A program made the translations under genes and the position numbers. A DNA stretch of 64,000 nucleotides, from NCBI GenBank assembly GCA_002633005.1, contig NMRA01000129.1, positions 496,627 through 560,626 on the forward strand, given 5' to 3'. Below the pieces are notes generated by a model that made no database searches, was not told the DNA's origin, and saw only the letters and a program-made list of their open reading frames with translations. Of this stretch, positions 37,301 to 50,700 are shown one piece after another; position 1 is the stretch's first letter; every line of letters starts with the position of its first letter. Source of the DNA: Phoronis australis (taxonomy: Eukaryota > Phoronida > Phoronidae).

Positions 37301-40300
37301 CTAACTGCTTTTACAGGACACGAGTTTTAAAGAGAGCTATTGACAATTTCTGATAAACCAGACGGAACTGAAGTTGCTAGTAAATATCTCTGTGAGGATA
37401 TCTTGGCAATGTATACAACTGCAGCTATAGAACTTGTAAATCAGTGGTGCATTAGTCAGAGTTTCACTTAATTGGGTGCAGTAACTGTTGTTCTTGTTCA
37501 TGCGTTGGGCCTTCAGGTAAGTTAGATTTTGCTTTACGTTGCTCTTCAGTATTTTTCAAGGGCTTCAAACGTTGTGAATGTCCATAATTTTTCAAAATAT
37601 TTTCTAATAGTAGCTAAAGTACAGAGCTTGAACACGAAATGTATTAATTAGGCGCTACATATCTTCTATGGAAAAACTGAGAAAAAAGATTTCACTTGCC
37701 CACAATATTGTGTCCTAAACTGGTGAGATTTAACCATTCTCTAGTAAAATCTCTAGGTACACTAGGATCTGATGAGTTATGCTGTACTTGAGACCAGACA
37801 TGGGGACAAATATGACTCACCTTCAAAATGTCCAGCCTCTGTTTGTTGTCAGCTGGCACTTGAGCTGTGGTGACAAACGGTACATGGTAGTCCTCACCCG
37901 AGTGTCCCACGACATCGTACTGTAAAGGAGTAGTGTCAAATATGATGGGGGCAACACATAACAATGCCCTGAACACATGTCTAGAGAGATTCACACTTAT
38001 AAACTATGAGCTGGTGTTGGCTGACAAGTACCACTCACAATGCATCACATTGTGTTTAACATGACACTGAAATCTATGGACGATTTTGTCCCTGAATGCT
38101 GACAATATGTTCAGTTTATCTTAAAGATGGAATGCTATGGAAAATAAAAATGGACAGTTCCAGGTGTTTTCTATTTTCAAACGTAATTATCAAGTATCAG
38201 ATAAGTTCGGTTCAATCTGTGACTATTGTGATATGTCGGGACATATTTTTTTTCTACATTGTGAAATTACAGTTCCAACATTTTACCTGCAGAATTCATG
38301 CTTTGGTTGCCTCCATGAGTGAGAGCGTGGGTGTTGGTGAAAGTTTGTGCCAAAATTCAATTAAATGGGTACACTGAAGCCAAAGTTTCAACTAACCCTA
38401 GACAATAGAATGCCAGTTGGTGTCTTAGCATCACTGAAGAAGGGGATATTTATCACACTGAGTCGTGTTTATTAGAATCTTCCCACACAACAACTTTACT
38501 GAATTATAAAACCTCAATTTTCAACCTAGGAAGAAAATTCAAAGCTGTATGACAACTCAATTTTTGCAAGAAATCTGATTACCAACAGAATAATACTCAA
38601 GCAAGTCTTTTTACAGGCAGCCAAAAGGCACTAAGTTGATGACACAATTGGTGCATCATTAAAGACTGCAGACATGATGAGAAACCCATTTGGGTTATTG
38701 TGATGTAGCCATAATGAATCTTGTTGTTTTACAATGAATTTTCACCGGGCCCATGTCTCGTCAATATTATGTTAAATACTAAGTTATAATCAAAATAAAA
38801 TCAGAGAAACCAATGGTATAATTTTTGGGATGATGGTGAAATGTTTGCAATTTTGAATGAGCACAGTAAAATTAATTCAAATTTAATATGTAAATTATTC
38901 TCTGTAAGTTTTCTCCAGATTTTAACAAAAATACAGAATACACGGAAGCCTATGACCTTTTTGACTGGTTTCTATGACCTATAAGTCTACAGTTTCTGTG
39001 ACCTTGAGTCTACAGTTTCTGTGACCTATAGGTTTACTGTAATTAGTCTGGGACGCAGAAATTGAGCAAGAAAAATGTCCGTTGGAACAGTGCCCAGTTT
39101 CTTGTCGCAGCAAATTCCAGAGAACATCTATGTTGGATACCTTGAATTTGTGCTCGTAGTTTTCAAATGCCTCCATGACCATCAATACAGCCTCCATTTC
39201 TCTCTCCAGTCTTCCATCGTGCCCATTAAACCTGTACATGCTGCCAGATACGTCGACAACAAGCTTCAGTCGCTTGGGTTTCTGTTGCAGACTGCCTACC
39301 TATAAGAATGAAATACAAGCACTCCTGTAACACATTGTGAAAGTGTTGAATTGATACCAGTGACAGTGCAGTCATGCCCATAGTAAGACTACTATATTAG
39401 CTAGAAATACAACAACACCAAGCATTGATACACGGCCACTTTATAAAAGAACATTAATCTTCTTGGCTGCTCCAACATTTTAATGTAATGACTCATTAAA
39501 GATGATGACATGCACATAACAAGATTTCATCTTATCGATTTTGGTAGGCACCTATGTACTCCTTCCATGATGTTCAGTAATATTTCCCTTTTGTCAAAGA
39601 TTACAAAACCAAGTGTGACCACTGTCAACATGCTGTGAGTGCATTAAAATGTTTCAAAGGGTAAATTAGATCATTATGTTCAAGAAAATATCAAAACTTC
39701 ATCACTTGTACAGTGCACGCTAGCATCCACCTGTGAGTACAACTTCATACCTCTGGATCCTGTTCCCCTCTCCTCTTATAGATAGCTTTCTCACCAGTCA
39801 GTCCTTCTATCAACTTAGCTTCATCCAAGTCTCCATCAGCCTGGTTCTTTAGCCACTGACGCTCCTTGCTTTTCGCCTGAAACAGGATTTCAAAATGGCA
39901 CAAATGACATAAAATGAATAATAGGTGTAGCAAAACATTCACATCATCAACCTTTTAGTTTTAATGGACAATATTGTCACGGCTGAGTTAGACCTCAAAA
40001 GCTGAAGCGTAGGCCTCAACTCCTCGTATCAAATTGCAATTTCTGTTGTTCCACCTAACTGGTAGTCAACTAGATGAAATTGGAAGTGTATGTTAGGAGT
40101 CTGTGCGCTCCTACATTACAGTGACAAATACAATGCTATGTGAAAAAGTGAAATCAAAGAACCATGCAGCACAATCTGGTAATGTAACAATGAAGAAACT
40201 GCATTCCAATAATTATTTTTAAAATTGCTCTCATAGATAAAACACCAATGTATTCTGTACATAGATACTCCCAACTTGTGCCCTGTAGAATGGTTCTCAG

Positions 40301-41711
40301 AAAACCAACTTGGACGTTCTTGTGAGCTTGTGTTGCATGCTAATTTACCCTGGTGATCGGCTGCTTGACAGTGGAGAACATAAATGAGTGTCTATCCTAT
40401 TTGTTACTTTTGTTACAGATATATGATCTATATCCAAATTTTATGAAATGCATTATATAAGGAAGGGAAATTACGGAGTTTGCCATAGAGAAAAATTTTC
40501 TTTTCCTCACCAAGCACTTTGGTTTCTTTATTTTCACATCCTTGCCTATATTTTATTAATTAAATTATCTTCACATCAATTTGAGAGGGCATCACAACTA
40601 TTAAAACAATGGTTTTTCCTCAGTTGTATGATATGCAATACAGTTACCTGCAAACTGTCTAGGATCACTCGCAGTGACTGAACTTGTCTTCGAACACTTT
40701 TGGAGAATTTCTCATAAAGTTCACCGTCATATTCACTCATCTGGATTTCCTTAAGTCTAAGAAGAAAATATTAATTCTGATGCCCAATTTCATGTTAAAG
40801 AGACAAAGCAAGGAAGTATGTAGAGAGAGAGTCATGCACAAATGAATCCCAAAGTGAATTAAGAGTGGTCATATTGCTTGACACAATAAACTGTGAAATA
40901 TTAACACTGAGCCTACCAAATGTAAGCTCACTTAAGTGAGATTCCTGACTGGCACTTATACATATCAAAGCTGATACTCATACATATCACAGCTGACACT
41001 CATAACTGACACTCATACATATCACACCCCACACTCATATTCATCAAAGCCCACACTCATAATTATGTAAATCACAGCTGACATTCCTATTTATCACAGC
41101 TGACACTTATATATATCACACCTTACACTCATACATATCACAACTCACATTCATATAGATCACAGCTAACATTCATATATATCACAACTCACACTCATAT
41201 ATCATAACTGACATGTATCACAGCTGACACTCGCATATATTACAGCTCACACTTGTATATATCACAGCCGACACTGGTATATCACCACCCACACTCATAT
41301 ATATTTATATATATCACAGCTGACACTCATGCATATCACAGCTGACAGCAAATATTCGGCTCATTAATGCGCTAGCGTATCGATAAAGTCCTGCGAAACA
41401 ATTTTTATCTTTCTTTTACAAAACGTTTTCTCAACATCAAATGTCATTTTTTATAACCAAAAACAAAACAGAGATCTGCATGAAACATATGACATATAAG
41501 CATCAAATTTCACAAGCAGCCAAAATTAGTTGCCAGAGTAAGATCTTGTCGTACCTCTCTTTGAACGCCTTTTGTCCCATCTCCCTAGCAGCACGGATCA
41601 CTTCTTCTGGTACAGCCTCTTTCTCTGCATCTGACAGTTGGTGGACATTATGACCAGCGTCCAATCTATATGGTCCTCCCTTACCACCAAGACCAGCCGT
41701 GTCTCGACCTC
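34384..41711 (-). CDS. VWA8: VWA8 exons, Gly-rich and von Willebrand A block
   Basis: Exons: 41555-41711, 40648-40756, 39751-39876, 39141-39299, 37821-37919, 36397-36635, 34384-34492. The coiled region LKEIQMSEYDGELYEKFSKS and the motif GLTGEKAIYKRRGEQDPE precede the VWA domain. The MIDAS DVSGS and the downstream SGDYTLEAT and VIVLSDANL...YGISP are intact, so metal binding is plausible. The protein ends IPQILQQIFTSTML and two or three residues, then TGA at 34384-34386, matching the family C-terminus. Confidence 0.93.
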
Positions 41712-44700
41712 CTGGAGGGCAAAAGGAAAAGACACAAAATAGGTATTTCTCTCTTCAAAGTTAAACATCTACAAGGAATACAGCCTTCATAATGGCAATA
41801 GCCTTACATGAGGCAACAGTAATTTGTCACAGGAGTGATGACACCTGGTGCTTCCTGATGGAATATGAATGTACTCCACGTTGAATGGCCAGTTTAATGG
41901 CAAGTGCCTTCTGCTGACTGATTACTTAAACACTGCCTAGAAGTTAAGTTGCTCAAAAGCTGAAGGGTAATAGAAGTCACTATTTTATCAAGCATGAACA
42001 CCTGAGTGTAATGTAAACACTAAACCCATATTCTTACCTGTCCCACCTGCCCATGTGTTCCCACCAACGTGTGGCTCATTCTTGGGGTCCACTTTACCAT
42101 GTTTGGGAGAGGAAACATCATCACTCTTTTCTCGGTCAATGGTAAGCTAACCAAATGAAGGAACAAGTATTAGATGACATGAACAAGTTTGCAACATTGC
42201 TCAGTCGTATATTACAGAATTACACAAACATCTTCAACGTTTCTCACTGTGGCAGTAACGTTAAACCCATTCTTTCAAGCTGCCATAAAGTGCAATCATG
42301 ATTTGGGACATTTACAGTTAGTAAAACGTGTTTCAACTTGTTTCTTACTCAGATTAGAAGTCATTTCTATACTCGGAAAGATTTTGCAGTTTGTAAGTGC
42401 TGGAGATTACATGTGCATGTTTGGCAAATAAAATGACCACCTGGGTCAAGACAAATCATTGAGCTTAGTTTCAAACTTTCAGCTCATCTCAGTCTCAAAA
42501 GAATTACATCTTATATGAGTATGAAACAAGTTGAGACCAGTTTCAAAACTATAAGTGGTCTATATCAAAAATTAGTTTTTGGGCCAGACAGCGAGCTCAT
42601 AACAGCTTCCAAGTCCATAGGAAGCCACTGTAGTTGTAACTCTAGTCCATCTGGTGTTCATTCACAGAACAAGACTAATTCCAGTCATGCAGTTTCAACA
42701 GCATAAAATAAAGTACCTGTTAATCTCAACTTACTAGTCTAGTGCAACAACCATCAGTCAGCTCTTACTAAACTAAAAATCACTTCCAATGTGAGTATGG
42801 TACAAGTTGACTCCAGTTATCTAGTGCTAAATGGTCTAATACAAAAGTTAGTAATGTATACATGATTGAAAACCGCTAACAACATATTCATTTAGACTTT
42901 AGCAAAGTCTAGGACATAAAAAGCAAAGACCTTCTTCCAAGTCAAGAATGATATCTTGCGCAAATTTTCATTTTGTCAATAGGCATTCCATCGCTACATA
43001 GTGTGTTCTCTTCTGGCACTGTCATGTTCCATGGATGATGAGTTTTTAGTAAATTTTTACTGAAACTCAAATTAGCATGGTGGCAGCATTTCACATTGCA
43101 GAGTGAACTACCCATTATTAGTTCAAACTGAATCCATGACCTAAATACTGGTGTTTCGTCTGCTCACACGAACGTTACGAATAACTGCTTGCCTATGGTT
43201 GCAACACAAGTGCCCATTGGCAAACAGTGAAGCTTCTCTAAATTAAAAACTATCAACTCGTATGAAACTTACTACAAAAATCTACTTAACAATTTTATGA
43301 GCTATGAAAATTATAGAACTCAATCCCTATTTCATTACCTGAAGGGGCCTATGCGGGTCATCACCTATCATTTTCTGCCACTGGTCTAGTGACAGTCCCA
43401 GGCGCATGGGGGATGTTTCCCAAAGGCGAACACACCCTCCCGTATCCACAGTAACCAAACCATCGTTGCTCATTGGGGACATAATGAAGTTGCAGTCTGT
43501 AATTGTCTGCAACCACGTAGTGTATGGAGAATAGTGAGCGCTGAAATGTAAATAAAACGTGAAAATAATTTATAGTAAGTAGAAAAAGTTCTCAAAAATT
43601 CTATAATTTTTAGACTTTCCACTGCTATGCCGATGAAAGTTATAAGTAAAACAAAATTACAGTGGACCTATTTATGCTGGAACTTGTCAACATAAAGTCT
43701 GTGCTATGTAAGAGTGAAAACTGGAAGTCACAAAAAAAGAATCACTTTTTGTGCTCGACATGTTTTACCAAATTGGCAAATTAGATTTACAACAACCTGA
43801 AAAGTTCAACATTGAAAATTGAAAGAGAAAACAAACACCTTCAGTGAGGCAATGAATGTTGGTCGTCTAAGTGGACCGATTTGGTCAAGTATGACAATAA
43901 TTATTGAAAATTGCAATGTGATGTCCAGGCACATTTTAGTCTTATAAAAAAGTCTTGTCCAAGCTACACTGAAACTTGTGAAGAAAGCCAGAAAGATAGA
44001 GAGATCACGAGGGCCCGTTATCAAATCATTTCACTAAAAATCAAACTCTAAAATACATTTGACATTTTCTTATAATACAAACGTTATCCATTATTTTGTG
44101 CTTGAGTATGTTATGGATTATGCAAGCCACTCCGTAATCCAAATTCCATTTGAGGAACGACAAACTCAAGTAAAAACCATATATAGATACAGATGTTTTG
44201 ACAATAAAAACTGGTATTTTGGAGGTTAACACAAAAAATAACACACACTTACCCTGGAACTGGTACGTATCTCAATTTTTTGTTTGCCACATCTGTAACT
44301 TCAAGGTATCCACAAAGGTTTTTGGGCTTCTTTTCTAAATAAAAATAAATTTCACCTTGAACAGGTTTGCGAAGGACTAATTTAATAATTTCAAAAAGAT
44401 TTCAAGAATCAAACTGTGCAAAGAGATGAAACATATTTTGAGCAAAAGTGTGTATTGTGAATTTCAGCTCAAGTTTGTTCAAAAATAATGTGCATATGTG
44501 ACAATAAATTTTCATCGACGGACGACGGAGTTTTAGACTGTTGCCCACACCTGCAGTGTGAAGTATGGAAATGGTTAGCCAGCCAGCTAGCTGTATGAAG
44601 ACTGTCGTCAAAATACAGCTAGGTATTTTGACGACAGTCTTCATAGTATACAGCTTTGTGCCAGGGCTAGGAAATGGTCTGAATGTGTGAGCCAAGTAAG

Positions 44701-47700
44701 ATAAGAAAGTTTGAAATGGCTTCATACCTCTAAACACAATACAAACAAACACAGAAGTCTTACAATATGCAAGGGAAATCTAATCACGTGACACCTACTG
44801 TCAGGGAAGACATCCTCAGGTACACGCCAAACTGGTAACCCCTTCACTATCTGGCCACAATCTGGCAAGTACGCCACCGTTGACTGACTATTAGGTGGTG
44901 CTGGTTGTGTTACAGAGAGGGCGCTGAACAATGTGTCCTTGACCTTGGTTTGCGTGTCTTGCTTTTGAATTGGACTTCTGGTACTGCGATATATGTCAAT
45001 GGATGACTGGAACAGATGGAGAAATGTAAGCCACTGCTTGCTAGTGCACTATAGGAGCAATAATTATGAGCATAGAGTAAGACAAAAGATTAAACGCTGA
45101 GAAGAGGTAGCGTGTTTAGAGCAGCAGTAAGGACACATGCTGGACATTAAGTGACCAGCCGGCCAGATAGCTGTATGAAGACTAGCATCCAAATACAGAT
45201 AGCGATCTATGCGTGCAGTTTTGCTCGTCACTTCACTAGGAAGCTTTATAGCAATATGTATAATTTTCGACTGATGGAGGTGCATGTAAAATCCACCCGT
45301 AAGCAATCTTAAAACGTCATTTTCTTGCATCACACTCCCACTTTTGTAACAAAGAAAATTCTGTCATCATCTTCAAAACAGTGAGCTCGTAACACTTCTA
45401 CAAACCATTTGTTCAATTCTTTGCAGCATCTTTCAGGAGAAGGAGACAACTTTCTCAAAGCAAATTTTTCTAAGAAATTCGGTTTACTGGTAATAAAATT
45501 CTAAAAACTTAAAATAAATTAAAACCAGTTCCAAGCATTTGTTGTGAATAGTAGGCAACCTTATGGAAGAACACATTTGATTACCCTCCTTGTAATAAGG
45601 TGTGAGCAACATCGGTCACATGCTAAGAACTATGAAGGCTGGGCTTGTACATCAGCAAGTGGGCTTATGTACGAGAAATGAAAAGTTTAGGGTGGGCTTA
45701 AGCCTGGTTGTATGCAATAACTATACCTCAAGATCAGGGAAGCCAACAGCCAGTGTAGCGTATGTGTCCATTGTAGTCATCAGGCGATTTGGAGCACTAA
45801 GTTTTTCACCGACAGCCTCACTCAAGATGGCATCAGTCAGAGGTTGTGTGGCCATCAGCTGTACATCGCCGAGGGAGGGACCTAAGGCAAAACCAAACCT
45901 AAAGATGACACATGTGTTGTTTACACTAAGTTAGAACACTAACTAAAAAAACAAAATTATAATTATAGCCCATGGGCTTCATCCACTCAAAGATACCACA
46001 GAAGTTAGAACATTTCGCGATTTACAATTAAATTGTTCATATCTGCGTATTTCATCGCAGACTGTTATTTTAAAAATAAGTTTACAGATTCGCTGTTGCC
46101 TATTCTGGACATTTTAAAGTGCATCTCAAAAATTTAGAAATTAAACTTAAAAAGACTATATTGAACTTTTGCTTATTTTGTAGAAGTGTGATATAATGTT
46201 GACAGAACATCATTTGGGAATTGATTAAAATTAATTCCCAAATGATGCTCTTTCAACATTATATCATATTTCTACAAAATAAACAAAAATAGACTGCTTA
46301 AGTTTAATTTTAATTTCCTAATCATTAGGTCACGTGATGTGGCCAACAGGTGGCGAGCAGTGATCTACATTTCCTTGCCAGTTCAACATTTACATTAAAA
46401 TTAATGTCACGAACATTTAACTAATTAATGAGGTGGAAATGATACCGCTCTTTAAAAGATTCTTAAAGTGCAGATAAAAAATAATAAACAGAATATATTT
46501 TGGTTTCAACAAGAAAACCTTGCATGACATGTATCTTTAAGTAAATGAAATTTTCTAGTTTTACTTGGTGAATTTAAAAATTGCTGTATTATCCAAAACA
46601 TCTTTTGACTTGTCACAGTAACGAGTTTAGATTTTTCCAGGTGAGTTTGGCTTTCCTTTGTGGAGTCTGAAAATCTATCCCACAAGCTTGAATCAAGTCA
46701 TTTATCAAGCATGTTCGGACATCTTGAACTTTTGGCATTTGTTTAATGCAGTGATCCCAGGACTTAACAAATAAACCCTCCACAGTATTGACATGGACTT
46801 TCAAAAAGGTATTTGGAATTTATAATTATCTTTGAGCTTGAACTTTCTGCTGTGAGAAGAACATTGAAATATCATCAACTTACAAAATAGTTTAAACCAA
46901 TGAAAATTAATGTGCACATATTGCATATGTTATTTTAGTAATCACATCCTTCTGATACTGAATAATACAAATTTAAAATAATTGATAAAATAATTAAGTC
47001 TGCATTTTAAAATAAATTATGAAAGACAAATAATAATCACTTCTTAAAATGAACAAAATTTAATGCAACGTGATGACATACACCCACAGTGCACCGCTAA
47101 CGATATGTTTCTAGGGGCACATTACCCCTGTGTCAAATGCTAGTTGAAAAGTGTCATGCACCACAACAAGCGGACACCCAGGTAATGGGATGCCTGGACA
47201 GGTGCTTCAAAACCATCAGGTGTAAAGTTTACCTTACCGTGGTCAAGGTTCTCATGACATATTGGAGAAAGGGTGAACTCAAGACTGTCCATGTTGGTTC
47301 TTCTTAACATATACGCTCTGAAATAAATAAAAAACTACCAGTAGTCACTTGTGGCAAGGAGTGTAGTACAATAGAAGAGTTCACTTGTGAGTTTGTTGTT
47401 ATCGCTACTACTAGCCCCACCAAGTGGTAAATAAGCAACGGTCAAGTGGGCAGTGCGAGAACAATGGGGAAGGGTGCATTTTGCAGTGCAATAAATTGCA
47501 CTAATTCATCCACGAAAAACCCAGACGTGTCATTTTTTAGGTTTCCAAAGGATCCAGAAATGTAAGGATTATTTGTTATAAATAAGATGCATTGTCTTTC
47601 ATTTTGTGTGTTCTGTTCACGGTTCGAAGACAAGTCGATCGCAGTCTCAATGCCACTGTCATCTGCAGTGCAGGCTACTGCATAGGCTATGCTCTGCCTT

Positions 47701-50700
47701 CTGCAGATACTTTGTTATCAATGTACGTGTACTAAAATTATATGTGAGGGAGCATCAGAATGGAATACAGTGTTGTGGTAGTGATGAATTGTCTTGCTTT
47801 CTTCTTCTTACTTGTGTTACACCTATTGCACAAACCAATTGTCTGCACTGGCTGCAGCCTGGCATATTCAATAGGGAAAACATTCAAAATTGTTAGGTGG
47901 ACATGAAACGCGCAGTGAGCTGCAAGCATTTTGTAATGAAATGTTGGAAAACACCCAGGATGGTACTGGGGCATGATGGCCACCAGTCATTTCAAGCAAA
48001 CGTCCTTGGAGTCATGCTCAAAATAAGCACCAAATCTTATCACCACCTAAATTAGTGTTGCTTTTTTGCCGCTTGGGACACTAGTTTTTCAACTGATAAC
48101 CTTTGCGGCAAATGACAAGATGACGGAGTGAACAGTCCTATTCCTCGTTCACTTCTTGCTTGCGGTAATTCTTAACCTATCTAGTTGCGGTAATTCTTAA
48201 CCTATCCTAGTCAAAAATAGGAGCTTCATTGTAAAATTTCTCAATGAAAATAATCATTAAAAAAGAAAGATTTTCAAGTACAACTGACATAATTTTAAAA
48301 TATTTTTGCATAGTAGTCCAAGTTTGGAAATAAAAAAGAATAAACTGCCAAAAATGAAGAGTTGCAGTCAGCAATGCTTGACAGCCCAAACACAATTATT
48401 ATAAAACAGTTACGAAAAATTGTGGAGTGTGAAATGAACACTGTCTCTGGTCAGTCCAGTCATAAGCTAAATGAAAAACTTAGTTATTGTTCCAAACACA
48501 TTTCAGTTGTCAATGTGTTGTTTCGCAAAATTACATGTATGTTTACATGTATTTACATGCAGACTGGAGTTTCTCTGTTTTTGTTGCAAACTAAGTGAAC
48601 CAATTATATTAATTTAAAAGCTAACCACCCTACGACCTCAAATGTTCTCTGACCGACAGTGCTCTCCATCGCAATAAGTCATGTGACTCCAATTTCTTTC
48701 ATACCAGCACACCGAATTTTGGTTGTAATTCCAAAAGGAGAATTGATCAGAAAAATGAATAAAAAATTCCAAGTCAAAGGTGAGAACTTTGAAATTACTC
48801 ATTACTCCAATATGTGCACATGTAAGTCACAAACAGTATTTCATTGACCATATCTCACCCTTGATTGGTCGAGTCTGTGACCAACCACTTGTCAATACTG
48901 ACAAGATTGACAGATTGGATGACCAGGGGAAGATTTAATGTAAATGCTTCTCCACTCAGCATATCTAAACCCTCCAAATGTTGACTGAAACAAGAAATTA
49001 AAATCTGAAACATTTTACACAGTTAAACGAATAATTTGAAAGTCTAAGACTCCCAACAATTGATCAATAGAAAATTCAAATTAGTCAAACTAGTCAATTA
49101 CTGTGTGCTAATGAAATATTTGATGGTTACTTGTAAGTAGTAATCGGGAGTGCCAAAATAATGAACTCAGTTCTAGAGATTAAGGTAACATTTGGCCGAT
49201 TGACATAAAATTGCCTCAGGCAGTGTAAACAACAAACCTTACCATGGCTTCAAACTATGGCTTCTAAGCTCTGTGTGAGCACATAATTATGTTTTATTCA
49301 AAGATCACATGACAGTGAGATTACTCACTGATCTTTGAAACAAAACAATCCTGTGCAACATTCAAATGTCAGAACAAGTTTGAAAACTCCTTCATTCTAC
49401 TAAAGTACCAAGACTGATTCTTCCTGTGAATGAATCAAGATATGAAGGGAAAAGTTGCCCCTTGATCGACCCACTTCTTGATGTAATGAGCAAGAGTTTT
49501 AGCTCAACAATGCTGTCTATAGTATGCTTTCAATGGCCAACTGCAGATGTAAATATTTCATTGATGACAATGTCGTCACAGTGTTTTCTCGATTAGTTAT
49601 TAAGTGAGATAACTGTTTGCACCCTCACAAATCAAAACGACCATGCACTGGACATAATTTGACATACATGAGTTCAAACATCAATTTACCATGATCACAT
49701 CAGAAGGTCATAACCTAAAATGTAAAAATTGACAGTTGGACAACACTCTCGTAGTTTAAGAACTTATTTAGACCCAGGCACCTATATCTGAACTAACACT
49801 CTCTTTTAAAAATGATGTCGTCTCATGAGTAAAATACATATCATAGGAGCAGGCAGCAATCCTTTATATTAGAGATGTATGAAATTGAGTGTTTTGTGTG
49901 TCTTGTTTTTTGATGTAAGACACTTATCATGAAATTGTTCTCAAATTGTTCTTAAGTCAAAATATGTGGTTCCTGAGCTTGAAAATAATTGACAGCCAAG
50001 CTCACAATGTGATCTGCAATAGCGGATTTGCAGCGCAAACGAACTATGCATTGCGCATGTGCGAGTTACTTCCTGCGCAAAGGCTCATGGGATAGCTTGT
50101 GGTCTGGCATGTCTTGAGCAGGCTGGATAGTGTGTGCATTTGGAGTGATTTGCAAACTAAAAACCATGTTTCATTTTTTGCTTTATAATACCAAGCAAGT
50201 CCTCTCTCTCGTTTGTAAACACAGCGTAGCTATTGTATGATCAGTGACCGTGTGACCGAGGGCACGACTGTCGTCATGTTCAGTATTGGGCGTATCGGCG
50301 TTGATTTCGAAATCTCCTCCGGTTTCAGACAAGTTCATAGTTCTTGGGTTGCTTAACTTTTGTAGCTTTCCCCGTGGATATGCTAGAGACGTTAATTTTA
50401 AGAGGAAACTCCGTCGGAATGTTGTTCTCATACGTCTTTTTTCCACCAGGAAAATGTTCGCTGCACACACGATGGCCCCTAGGCAATTACATCGCACTGG
50501 ATGCCGATAGTACGTCCTCACAAAAAGTTACTCATTTCAAAATACAGCAAATAAAATCAAATGAACCATACATATAGCAACACGGAGTTATAATTAACAC
50601 ATACCACGACTCTGGATACAATTTAGTCAGCAAAACTTGAACAAATCGATGAAAATCTGTAGCGGTTTGCTCGAGTTTCTCTCAGTAATTACCGGGTGCC

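Noticed and set aside
50183-50521. Minus-strand open frame as an independent gene
   Set aside because: It crosses the MITE border and runs in a different frame from the THAP domain. Its C-terminal acidic part might be old transposon coding after a frameshift, but this cannot be shown.
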